Of a stretch of DNA of 64,000 nt, positions 55,099 to 63,514 are shown piece by piece; the first letter of the stretch is position 1; every line of letters starts with the position of its first letter. The translations under genes and the position numbers were made by a program. The notes beneath the pieces were generated by a model, which did no database searches, was not told the origin of the DNA, and saw only the letters and a program-made list of their open reading frames with translations. Source of the DNA: Azorinus chamasolen (taxonomy: Eukaryota > Mollusca > Bivalvia > Cardiida > Solecurtidae); NCBI GenBank assembly GCA_963576725.1, contig OY755252.1, positions 28,205,895 to 28,269,894 of the forward strand. The letters run 5' to 3'.

Positions 55099-55749
55099 TG
55101 CCAGGGATTCCTGTTAAGCTAACCCAGGTTCCTTTGTTTTGCGTACCAGTGAACTGGGTCATGTACATGTAATATTATGGGCAGTGGACAGGTCCGGTGC
55201 AGCCCATTTTGTATTTGGATATACCCTATTACAACTCCGTTAAAATAAATGTGGAGAAATGTTGTGTACTCCCTCGTTTCCATAGCGGGTCGAATAGTGT
55301 TTGACTGTTGAGGGTTGCATATTGCGTATATATAACAGTTGTTTTTTGTATTGCTTATTTTACATTGTATATGCATAAGCATCAAATTGACATATTCTGT
55401 TACCCAATTGTCCAAAATATGTAAGGCAATATTTTATGTGTAGTGTTGTATGCCAAAAATGTACCCAAGTCTGGTGGTTCTGGGTCGTACCTGTGTGACG
55501 TACTGACACTGTGCATAGAAAGTTACATTCAAGTTTTTGGTGATCTGAGACACAGTATAATAGAGCATAATATAACACTGGCAGATGAATTTACGGAAAG
55601 ATGAAGTTGGTTTACCTATGTCTTCTAAATTACTTCCATTTTTCATTATTCTTATCTATATATATATATATATGTAATCAATATATTTTTTTTTAATATA
55701 CCATATGCATTGAATATACCCTGTTTTGTACATATAATTTATCTATGTG
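55099..55749 (+). other. Possible 3' untranslated region or retroposon body
   Basis: AATAAA occurs at 55244-55249, about 150 bp after the candidate stop. Further on is AT-rich sequence with (TA)n at 55659-55672. Reverse-strand frames here lack support. Confidence 0.3.
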
Positions 55750-55828
55750 AAGTGCATTAGAACGCACGTATCCTGTGTGAAAAGAGCGCTATATAAATGT
55801 GGTATAATAATATAATAATAATAACAAC
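55750..55828 (+). mobile_element. SINE/LINE-like 3' tail
   Basis: GAGCGCTATATAAATGTGG followed by TATAATAATATAATAATAAT. This GCGCTATATAAATG word plus an AATAAT-type tail is typical of the 3' end of many animal SINEs and their partner LINEs. The upstream limit is not known. Confidence 0.55.
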
Positions 55829-55854
55829 ATATTTTCAGAGAAGATACCGAATGA

Positions 55855-55926
55855 CGAACAGTTGAGACACTGTGTCTACATTGTTTGCAAATGTCAATGC
55901 ACTAGTTTCCTGGATTCAAAGTATTA
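55855..55926 (-). mobile_element. T8 fragment, reversed
   Basis: GTGTCTACATTGTTTGCAAA, TGTCAATGCACTAGTTTCC and GGATTCAAAGTATTAG. Confidence 0.5.
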
Positions 55927-56315
55927 GACATACATGTATATACACATCATCTATAAGTAAAGAACAAAATAAAATACTTATTCTCTCGTAAGATGTCAAT
56001 TTTCATTTAAGCTCAAGGAGGCTAACTGCAAACTGTTATGTTTTTTATCTAGCGATATATGACTAATAGCTGTAAAGGATTAACTACAATATATCAGCAT
56101 CCCATAACACTGGAACACAGGATCAAAAGAATCAACACATGTGCTGAATTATACAGAAATGTCATTTCGATTAATTAATACAACAGCTAATACGACATTT
56201 GGTACATCTACGTTAATTATTTTAGAGTGTTAAGATGGAACAATGACGCACTAGTAGCATTATAACTTGGATATACGTGTATAGGCAATATAAAGAACCG
56301 GTTTCATAAATACCA
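55927..56315. other. Non-coding, nothing recognised
   Basis: Unique AT-rich sequence. Confidence 0.4.
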
Positions 56316-56564
56316 TTAACCCTTTACTCCGTGAATATTCATATAATATAAATAATGACATCACGCATATTATTTTGCTGTATTTTTATATATTTACATG
56401 TACATATGAACATATGGATATTTAACCAATGCAGAAAGTGTAGAATCTTATTCATATTATGTCATAAATCAAACAGGGTAAACCCTGATCAGACGGCTCA
56501 CATAAGAGCCGTCTAATATGGGTCTACTCCGTTTGCAAAGGCGTATTTATGGAGTAAAGGTTTA
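56316..56564 (-). mobile_element. T1 MITE, reversed, complete
   Basis: 249 bp. TTAACCCTTTACTCCGTGAA to GGAGTAAAGGTTTA. Stem AAACAGGGTAAACCCTGATC to ATATGGGTCTACTCCGTTTG, tip CGGCTCACATAAGAGCCG. Confidence 0.88.
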
Positions 56565-56589
56565 CATTAACCATTATACTGACAGGCGC

Positions 56590-56625
56590 AAGTTGACTTG
56601 ACTTGACTTGACCTGACTTACCTTG
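56590..56625. repeat. (TTGAC)n microsatellite
   Basis: AGTTGACTTGACTTGACTTG, then ACCTGACTTACC. Confidence 0.8.
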
Positions 56626-56809
56626 GATTTGCCTTTGGGTCCAGATGAGCACTGTGCCACACTATAGCTCGTTACTGTGTGTCACGTCAGAGCCCAACTG
56701 TCAATACTTTCTACAAGGCTGAACAGCTCGAGGAAAGTAAAACTTGCAACATGTCAGCTTTTTCAGTGATATTATTTATAGCATCTATTTTACACCCCTC
56801 AATACATGT

Positions 56810-56910
56810 ATAGGCAAACAGAGCCGACCCTGACCAGACAGCTCTTTCAGGGGCTCTCAGAGGGCGTTTGTTTGCAAAATTGAAAAAAAGTTGTCACGAT
56901 GAGGGGAATA
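56810..56910 (-). mobile_element. T1-like remnant
   Basis: GGCAAACAGAGCCGACCCTG, GACAGCTCTTTCAGGGGCTC, then GGCGTTTGTTTGC and CACGATGAGGGGAAT. Confidence 0.55.
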
Positions 56911-57043
56911 ATTATTGCATATCAGCGAGAAGTAATCACCACTGCAGACAGACATTAATCTTCATTTATTTTCAATCTGATAGTTTGTTTGTGTTGATTA
57001 ACGCCCGTTTCTGCACAATACATGTATGACCTAATTGGACGCT

Positions 57044-57047
<4 letters not shown>

Positions 57048-57086
<39 letters not shown>
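57048..57086. repeat. (AG)n microsatellite
   Basis: 39 bp of uninterrupted AG, at the presumed 3' end of the reverse-strand SINE. Confidence 0.95.
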
Positions 57087-57262
57087 AGAGACACTCGGGC
57101 GCGATGCCCTACTCTTATTATCGACAGAGTTTCTCAGGTGCTTTTAGATGCCTGGTGTAAAGCACTGATACATCGGCCTCAGTTTATAGTCTCGCCCGAA
57201 GGACTTGTTCCGGCGGGGGATCGAACCCAGGAACCATCTGTTAGACTGAGAATACCGGTATA
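57087..57262 (-). mobile_element. tRNA-derived SINE, reverse strand
   Basis: On the reverse strand: TGGTTCCTGGGTTCGATCCC contains a B box (GGTTCGATCC), followed by CCGCCGGAACAAGTCC, TTCGGGCGAGACTATAAACT and GAGGCCGATGTATCAGTG. The motif GGGCGAGACTATAAACTGAGG is a version of a core seen in many metazoan SINEs (GATGAGACATTAAACCGAGG type). The A box and 5' end are not clear, so it is probably truncated. The reverse-strand copy ends in the CT run. Confidence 0.7.
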
Positions 57263-57288
57263 TTCTTGTCTCAAATGATATAATTATG

Positions 57289-57491
57289 CAGTACAACCTG
57301 GCTTAAGCGGTCATCAAAAAGAGATCTATTTGGGTCTGTATGGCAGGTGATATCTTAATACAGATCAAAAGTAACACAAAACGATCCTATAGGAGCTTTA
57401 TGCATTATCTTTGTGCTGCATTAAGCAACCACATGCCTTTCAACACTTCTATGTTTAATAAATGAATTGCCGCTTAAGATACGTCCTACTG
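57289..57491 (+). mobile_element. A4 MITE, complete
   Basis: 203 bp. CAGTACAACCTGGCTTAAGC to CTTAAGATACGTCCTACTG. Stem with a few mismatches, tip CGATCCTATAGGAGC. Confidence 0.87.
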
Positions 57492-57499
57492 TACCAATT

Positions 57500-57590
57500 T
57501 GCACGTTCAGTAACAATAAGGATGTCTAAAGGTTTGGATTTCGTTGACACGCCAAGTTACTCGATTTCTAGTTTAAATCCTTATGCATAG
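57500..57590 (-). mobile_element. T2b remnant
   Basis: AAAGGTTTGGATTTCGTTG, ACACGCCAAGTTACTCG. Confidence 0.4.
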
Positions 57591-57689
57591 AAAATAAAGC
57601 TAACAACGGGGTCCCCTATGACTTTCAATAGAATCCACATCGTTTGTAACATGCGTCACGCATTTGCTATTATCGTCTAAAGATAACTG

Positions 57690-58111
57690 TATCCGTTCAT
57701 GATTTTTCATTTAAAATTTAAAAAAGTAAGGCCTTCATTAATATTCATAAGCTCAGTTGTTACAATAGCATATGAACACATGGTATTGTGGCTATGACAG
57801 AACCTACAGAATCAGCTCTATATAAATCAATATGCAAACATTCATGGTACGACTCCTTCAGGAATCGTCCGCTCAAGGTCTTCTCTGTTTGCAAAAGTGT
57901 CCAAATGTATGTATATCTGGGTCCATGCTTATAAAGCTTTTAGTTGAGTCTGAGTTTCGTTCTCAAGCTTTTGATTGGTCAGATTTGAGTTCTCAAGCTT
58001 TTGATTGGTCAGATTTGAGCCAAAGGCTCAAATCTGACCAATCAAAAGCTTGAGAACGTTCTCAGACTCAACTAAAAGTTTTATAAGCATGGACCCAGGT
58101 AAAGGGATAAT
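57690..58111 (-). mobile_element. T1 MITE split by fold-back L
   Basis: CATTAATATTCATAAGC, ACAATAGCATATGAACAC, CAGAACCTACAGAATCAG, worn stem GGTACGACTCCTTCAGG, TTCTCTGTTTGCAAAAGTG. After L it ends GTAAAGGGATAA. Confidence 0.68.
57919..58096. mobile_element. Fold-back L, copy 3
   Basis: 178 bp, the same length as copy 1 and nearly identical to it. GGGTCCATGCTTATAAAGCT to TTTTATAAGCATGGACCC, with the same 30-bp direct duplication in the left arm only. It lies inside T1 and is therefore mobile or recently mobile. Confidence 0.92.
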
Positions 58112-58137
58112 CGGTGTGTGTGTGGTTGTCTGCATTA

Positions 58138-58563
58138 CAATAGAACCGTGCTTAACCCATTCCCTCATATTGACGACTTTTGACGACCCTGGAAATGTCA
58201 CTTTGTGAAACCATTGTGATAAATAGAGCATTTTCACCTATTGGAGCAAATGCTCTATTTATCACAATGGTTTCAAAACTACAAAATGCTTTTGATGGTA
58301 CAAAATATTTCCTTTTCTCTAGTTAATGCTCCTTTTTGGTAGATTTAATCAAAGAAGTTGTATCTACAAATAGCGTATGAGGTGATGAATTAAGCGGCCA
58401 TCAAAAAGAGCTCTAATTATGGGTATGTAATGCAGGTAAAATGTATTACAGAAAGCTCCAAGGGGAGCTTTTTGTATTACCCTTGACCTACATTAAGCAA
58501 CCACCTGCTTTTTAACACTCCTTTGTTCAATATATGAATGGTCGCTTAGGACAGATTCTACTG
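58138..58563 (+). mobile_element. A4 MITE split by T5
   Basis: CAATAGAACCGTGCTTAA, T5, then GCGGCCATCAAAAAGAGC. Stem GTAATGCAGGTAAAATG to TTGACCTACATTAAGC, tip GCTCCAAGGGGAGC. End GCTTAGGACAGATTCTACTG. Confidence 0.88.
58152..58393 (+). mobile_element. T5 MITE nested in A4
   Basis: 242 bp between TTAA copies. CCCATTCCCTCATATTG to GCGTATGAGGTGATGAA. Stem GAAACCATTGTGATAAATAG to TATCACAATGGTTTCAAAAC. Its target TTAA is in the terminal CTTAAGCGG of A4, six bases from the element end. Confidence 0.9.
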
Positions 58564-58690
58564 TATTTGTTGATCTGTAAAACACTTTACTCAGTCACTG
58601 CGAAGAACAAATTACTCGACAGCACACTGTATTATCCAATAATTATGCAAAACAGGGAATTGGTCACATTTTAATCTAAATAAAGCATAT

Positions 58691-58865
58691 ACAGTAATAC
58701 CTTTTTAAACCGTACTTTTAGTGAAGAATGAGTTAGACCTGTTTTGAGACAGATGGCTGCACAATGGATGTGGTTTTCTGTATAGAATTAGTAAAACATA
58801 AGTTGGGGATCTGTTTTGAGGCAGATGGTTGCATAATGCATGAGGATTTCTGCATAAATCTGCCC
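58691..58865 (+). mobile_element. A3-like element with tandem duplication
   Basis: CAGTAATACCTTTTTAAACC at left. Two copies of CTGTTTTGAGRCAGATGG-like sequence (58738 and 58810) each with a GCTGCACAATG or GTTGCATAATG continuation. Right end absent. Confidence 0.5.
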
Positions 58866-58871
58866 TTTATC

Positions 58872-59123
58872 TTTACCCATTTCCTCCATATAAACGTGCT
58901 TTTCATGGCGTTTTCAAGCACAGTTAAACCCAGATCAGACAGTTCCTGTAGAAGCCGTCTGATCAGGGTCTGTTGTGTTTGCTTTTAAAATTATGATAAA
59001 TCTGAATGTACAGTTCTACCGATACCAAAACAAATACGTATGTACATATGCTATCATAACATGCAAATAATATATAGTCATACTGTCATTTTGTCCATGC
59101 ATATTCAACAGAGAAACGGTTAA
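58872..59123 (+). mobile_element. T1 MITE, complete
   Basis: 252 bp. TTTACCCATTTCCTCCATA to ACAGAGAAACGGTTAA. Tip AGTTCCTGTAGAAGCC. It has the middle block ACCGATACCAAAACAAATAC shared with the copy at 32677. Confidence 0.87.
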
Positions 59124-59315
59124 CACTTACAATGCGGACCGCGAGTCACTGATTTTCTTTGCAAACAGTCTAGACCCAGATGGAGCCCTATCATCGGAGC
59201 ATGCACTGTTTGTCATGTTACACCTTTCTTTGAAAAAATCCTAAATATTCACCATAACCTTGCCCTGTTTGAATTTTGGAATAGTCCATTTGATAATTCA
59301 GGGTTGTAAGGGTTG
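59120..59315 (+). mobile_element. T7 MITE, complete
   Basis: 196 bp; TTAA shared with T1 at left, TTGA at right. CACTTACAATGCGGACCG to CAGGGTTGTAAGGG. The stem is short: GCAAACAGTCTAGACCC to GCATGCACTGTTTGTC. Confidence 0.87.
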
Positions 59316-59636
59316 AGACTGGTATAAATGCTACTTTCTAATCCCGGTTGGAAGAGGTTACAGTAATACACTGTCTAATAATGATTCTTCCGTAACATTA
59401 GGTTTTAATACAGACATGTTGTTTGTTCAAAATCAAGCTGAGAGTCTGAGAACTAATATTCCAGGTCTACAAACTTTAATGTTTACTTGTTGAGTATTAA
59501 GCCATTACTTCCAAACACGACTTTAAATTGTATTAAGAATATAAAGTATTAATAAAGGAGTGTACTATCATGGCAAACAATACACAATCTGTAAAATGTC
59601 AAAGAGAGCAAATACTCAAGACACAAATCCTGCTTC
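59316..59636. other. Non-coding, nothing recognised
   Basis: Unique AT-rich sequence without supported features. Confidence 0.4.
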
Positions 59637-59661
59637 TGATGATGATGATGATGATGATGAT
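59637..59661. repeat. (GAT)n microsatellite, short
   Basis: About eight GAT units. Confidence 0.92.
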
Positions 59662-59965
59662 AAATATATAAATTATAGATATATTTATTTCGGCATAGGA
59701 TAACGCATACATGTATAACAATGGTTCACACAAATTATACAGAATCAGGTAAAAAGAATTATGATATACAATAAAATTATAAAATGTACATGTAAACCAT
59801 GAAATGCTTCCCATGAAGAAGGATAACACAAATAAGAGCACGTTCTTATTTCCATCATGGTCCTTAGCATTGGTGACATGAAACAGAGAGGATATCACAT
59901 GCATGTAGTAAGGTAGCAAGTATTCACCACAGACGTTAGCTTATAGAATTGTGTTAAACTATATA

Positions 59966-60112
59966 CAGTGCCCCCTCCCTACAACGGCCCTCTCAATAAC
60001 GATTCCCTCCTTAGAACAACGCATGTCACTGTTTCCGAAACAACAAGACTCCAGAAACAAATTTTTTCCATCGTATTTTCTTTATGCCTCCATCAAACCC
60101 TATGTTGTGACT
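59966..60112 (+). mobile_element. A6 left part
   Basis: CAGTGCCCCCTCCCTACAAC, CGGCCCTCTCAATAACG and CATCAAACCCTATGTTGTGA. It breaks off inside the palindrome arm, just before a GAT tract. Confidence 0.85.
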
Positions 60113-60126
60113 AGTAAGGAATATTA

Positions 60127-60137
60127 TGATGATGATG

Positions 60138-60217
<80 letters not shown>

Positions 60218-60226
60218 AATGATGAT
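60127..60226. repeat. (GAT)n microsatellite, long
   Basis: About 33 GAT units with one GGT and one AAT interruption. The forward frame would read a run of Asp; it joins the A6 remnant and is not a gene. Confidence 0.97.
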
Positions 60227-60231
60227 TATGT

Positions 60232-60511
60232 TGATTAGTTCGAAATAACGAAGTTCGACATATCGGATTTCTAATCTGGATAGTTTCTCGAATTGACAGC
60301 TTAATGCAGGTGTAAAGTAATGCTGAAAGCTCCTGCAGGAGCTTTCAGCAATACTTTTACACCTGTATTAAGCTGTCACACGTGTTTCTAGATATCTGTA
60401 GTTACACATTTAAGAGCAATTCTGTATTGTAAGTTTTGGAAGGACCGACCATTTAGTTCGAGTTACCCCGAAGTTTGAGTTATCCGAGTTCGATATATCG
60501 AAGTTCAACTA
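60232..60511 (-). mobile_element. A5 MITE, near complete
   Basis: TTCGAAATAACGAAGTTCGA at left, TATATCGAAGTTCAACTA at right. Long stem 60296-60380 from TTGACAGCTTAATGCAGG to CCTGTATTAAGCTGTCA, perfect tip AAAGCTCCTGCAGGAGCTTT. Its left end abuts the GAT tract. Confidence 0.85.
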
Positions 60512-60877
60512 TACTTAGCATCTCATCAAGATCTTTAATCCAGTTGTGCCGTACATGGCTAGGTTTCCCAAATTTCGACTGTATTCAATCAAAACCACGA
60601 TTATTCGCAGCAAATTTTAGCTTTTATCTTTTCGTTTTCAATAAAAGGTTTTCTGTGGAAAACATGCTAATGTCTACTTCATGGTAATGAAATTATCTTA
60701 ATGGAAACAAGTGTATTTCAGGCACACTTCATTAGAATATCTGATACACAAGAGTCCTTGACTACCGTTACAACAAGCCTTTTTGTCTGCCAAATTACAT
60801 GTCTTCTCTAACGCTGGTCATCTGTAAATTCAAGCATACAATACACAATTAAACCCACTGTCAAAAGGCTTGGTGCA
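60512..60877. other. Mostly unique
   Basis: No supported frame. A faint GCATCTCATCAAGATC word near 60520 could be T2b. Confidence 0.35.
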
Positions 60878-61124
60878 TTAACGCTTACATATTCTATGTT
60901 TATTCTAAATTTCAGTACCCACTGAATATTTATGGACAAAATAGTTATAATGATATATCGAAGGTGGAACTTTGTAGTCATTTTAGAAACTAAGGAAACA
61001 TAATTTTCAAATAGCATTAGCTAACACAGCAGACCCTGATCAGACGGCTCCTATAAGAACTGTCTTATCTGGGTCTACTCTGTTTGCAAATACGTAAAAC
61101 GCGTTTATATGAGGGAAAGGGTAA
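60878..61124 (-). mobile_element. T1b MITE, reversed, complete
   Basis: 247 bp. TTAACGCTTACATATTCTAT to GAGGGAAAGGGTAA. Tip GGCTCCTATAAGAACTG. Confidence 0.88.
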
Positions 61125-61194
61125 ATAAACGTTGTCTCGTCTGGATCAACGCTGGCTGCAAATGCAGGTCAGATCATCCGTGACGGTATAATAG

Positions 61195-61383
61195 TTTTTG
61201 CTTTCACTACCTGTCTCTGATTATCCATACATACAGTTTGGATCCAGATGAAACGCCGAGTAACTCGGCGTCTCATCAGGATCAAAACAGTTTTTATTGT
61301 GACAATATTTTTATAAAAAAATGAAGACATACAAAAATGAAAATTGTAGCAGATGTCAAAGTTGGCAGACGACAAACGTTGGT
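61195..61383 (+). mobile_element. T2 MITE, right end lost
   Basis: CAGTTTGGATCCAGATGAAA, tip CGCCGAGTAACTCGGCG, CTCATCAGGATCAAAAC, GTAGCAGATGTCAAAG, GCAGACGACAAACGTTGG. The end joins an A4 right arm. Confidence 0.78.
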
Positions 61384-61413
61384 AGGAGATTTAAGCATTA
61401 CGTATGACCTGCA

Positions 61414-61916
61414 TTAAAGGGGATGTCCCTACATTCGACGCGTTTCATAAACACTTGAAATATACAAAACTCATTTGTTTATATGCTGAAAAGTAGTATA
61501 TCACAAAAAGCCCCATCCAATTACCGTTTATAATGACAAAACATCCGTGTGTTTGATATCGCTGATCCCTGTTTTACTCCCCGATGTTTCAGTTTTATTC
61601 GGGTTGAGTTTTAGTTTCGTAACTGTTCGCCCTATTCGCGATTCTCCGACCACTTCCGAGAAAGCTATTACGTAAACAATGGAGAGATCGGGTGATCATC
61701 GGCAAAACGCGGAAGAATTTACGGAAAAGGTCGATAATATTGTGTTGTAGAACAAAAATTATCAGTTATTGATGAAATCGGTTTATTTGTATCACATGGG
61801 CATTTTTCGATATAAGTTCAAATTGGGAACCTTCATAATAATGATAGAGCATAACAAATACCAAGTTTTATGATATTATTGAAAATATGCGATCATTGTA
61901 GGGACCTCCTCTTTAA
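61414..61916 (+). mobile_element. T9 element, complete
   Basis: 503 bp between TTAA 61414-61417 and 61913-61916. Ends AGGGGATGTCCCTACA and TGTAGGGACCTCCTCT form an imperfect inverted repeat. No palindromic core, unlike the other T families. It contains the GC-rich stretch AACTGTTCGCCCTATTCGCG. No frame of useful length. Confidence 0.82.
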
Positions 61917-62164
61917 CCCTTTACCCAATAGCCTGTTTCTAGTTTTGAAGACATATGACCACTTAAAGCAGGTTGAAAGTAAAGCAGAATGCGCCTTAAG
62001 GCGCATTCTGCTTTACTTTCAGCCTGCTTTAAGCTACCACCTACTAGGATATAGAAAATATTTATTATGCAATATGTTCATGACTGTATGAATTTGAACT
62101 ATTTTCTTCAGCGGAGGAATAAATCAAACACGCTAAAAGCCGCTTCTATCAGGTAAAGGGTTAA
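61913..62164 (+). mobile_element. T10 MITE: TTAA ends with a class A hairpin
   Basis: 252 bp, TTAA at both ends (left one shared with T9). CCCTTTACCCAATAGCC to CTATCAGGTAAAGGG. The stem is of class A type: CACTTAAAGCAGGTTGAAAG to CTTTCAGCCTGCTTTAAGC, tip AATGCGCCTTAAGGCGCATT, perfectly paired. Confidence 0.9.
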
Positions 62165-62213
62165 GCTACTACCTGCCTTACATATATATTATAAGACCTC
62201 TTTTAGTGATTGC

Positions 62214-62458
62214 TTAACACTTTCCGTCAGATGTAAACGCATCGTCACGCATTTGCAAACAGAGTAGACCCAGATCAAGCGACGGCTCCTAGAGGAGCCG
62301 TCTTATCAGGGTCTGCTCTGTTTGCTTATGGAGTTATATTAATCCTTACAGGACCAAAACATTTATTGTTTCATATGCCATTATGAACAAATACATTAAT
62401 TTATCCTCATATTTTCATTATTTCTGACACATGTATGTATATTCATTGTATTAGTTAA
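62214..62458 (+). mobile_element. T1 MITE, complete
   Basis: 245 bp between TTAA copies. CACTTTCCGTCAGATGTAAA to TTCATTGTATTAGTTAA. Left arm has an insertion (GATCAAGCGACGGCTCC); tip GGCTCCTAGAGGAGCC. Confidence 0.88.
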
Positions 62459-62560
62459 AGCTTGCGGCAGCAGTTTGGATCCCGGTGTGGCATTAACCTG
62501 GATCCAAGCTATTTGAATACGCTGGACGATTCGCGCTCGGCAAGAAAGGGGAGACATTTG
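62459..62560 (-). mobile_element. T2b remnant
   Basis: GCAGTTTGGATCCCGGTG and ACCTGGATCCAAGCTATTTG. Confidence 0.5.
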
Positions 62561-62780
62561 AAACTGCTCTAGGCATAAGTTAGGAAAGAATGCAACAGGA
62601 AGGAGATATAATCGAATTGCTGTGATGCCAGAAGAACAAAAACAATACCAGCATGACAGAAGTCGCATTTCTGAGAATAGAATGAATATCAATTAAATGT
62701 CATCGTGCTGCTTGTTGTCTTGACGTCTTGATGTTTAGCAGAAGTTGAAACTTGTTTCATGTACGTCATGCGTCAGGGAC
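62561..62780. other. Non-coding, nothing recognised
   Basis: Unique sequence; the reverse-strand frame has no support. Confidence 0.35.
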
Positions 62781-62885
62781 AGTGAAAACCTTTTACTCCA
62801 TAAATGCACATAATTATATTCGCCTTTGCAACAGTATAAACCACGATCAAACGATTCATGTCTGTCTGATAAAGGTCACCTCTGA
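62781..62885 (+). mobile_element. T1 left part, worn
   Basis: AACCTTTTACTCCATAAATG, TGCAACAGTATAAACCACG, CATGTCTGTCTGATAAAGG. Confidence 0.45.
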
Positions 62886-62898
62886 GTTCTAAAGGGTA

Positions 62899-63057
62899 CA
62901 GTACAATCTCGATTATTCGAACACTAAGATACGTATCATTATCGATCTTAAAGACCGGGAGCTTTCTGCATGACTTTCACCATGCATTAAGCAGCCATCT
63001 GCCTAAAAGGGTCTTAATTATTTTATACAGAAAATTCGAATAATTGAGATTGAACTG
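62899..63057 (+). mobile_element. A8 MITE, left arm deleted
   Basis: 159 bp. CAGTACAATCTCGATTATTC to AATAATTGAGATTGAACTG, an inverted repeat. Right arm GGGAGCTTTCTGCATGAC to GCATTAAGCAGCCATC remains. Confidence 0.87.
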
Positions 63058-63064
63058 TAATATA

Positions 63065-63280
63065 CAGTAAAACCTCTCTTAACCGGAATTCTAGTACAGA
63101 AGAATTTATACATGTAAGGCAGGTTACTGCTTAATGCAGGGGGAAAGTCATGCAGAAAGCTCCTAGAGGAGCTTTCTGCGAGGAGCTTTCTGCGTGACTT
63201 CTATCCTGCATTAAGCTGTCACCTGTCACCTGTCCCCAATACCGATATTTATACTAAATTTAATTCCGAATTTAATGTCC
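63065..63280 (+). mobile_element. A3 MITE, right end worn
   Basis: CAGTAAAACCTCTCTTAACC; stem GCAGGGGGAAAGTCATGCAG; the tip GGAGCTTTCTGCG is duplicated in tandem (13 bp) on the right side, and CACCTGTCACCTGTC is duplicated too. Confidence 0.82.
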
Positions 63281-63348
63281 AAACCTTGCACCAATTCCTA
63301 AAACCCTGAACGAATCAGATGTACGTAACTTTTATAATGGGTCAGCGC

Positions 63349-63514
63349 TTAACCCGTTCATTCATTTGCAAACAGAGTAGACCCATATAAGATGGCTCCA
63401 CCAGGAGCCATCTGATTAGGGTTTGCTCAGCTTGGTTATCAAGTTACATAGATCTGCTCCTAAGTTTTTCTCTAAGTCAACACTTGCATAAATGTCTATT
63501 AGGGAGAGGTTTAA
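63349..63514 (+). mobile_element. T1 MITE, right half shortened
   Basis: 166 bp between TTAA copies. CCCGTTCATTCATTTGC to TTAGGGAGAGG. Tip GGCTCCACCAGGAGCC; GCAAACAGAGTAGACCC at left. Confidence 0.87.

Larger units (their letters stand above)
61384..62213 (+). mobile_element. A4 right half opened by T9 and T10
   Basis: TAGGAGATTTAAGCATTACG and ATGACCTGCA, then T9, T10, then GCTACTACCTGCCTTACAT and CTTTTAGTGATTGC. In intact A4 these parts meet as CTGCATTAAGCTACCACC. Confidence 0.75.

Noticed and set aside
55119..55415. 98-codon reverse-strand frame downstream of the candidate exon
   Set aside because: No start context, no recognisable motif, AT-rich and overlapping presumed untranslated or retroposon sequence.
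59951..60238. 95-codon frame ending in poly-Asp
   Set aside because: Made of an A6 fragment plus a (GAT)n tract.
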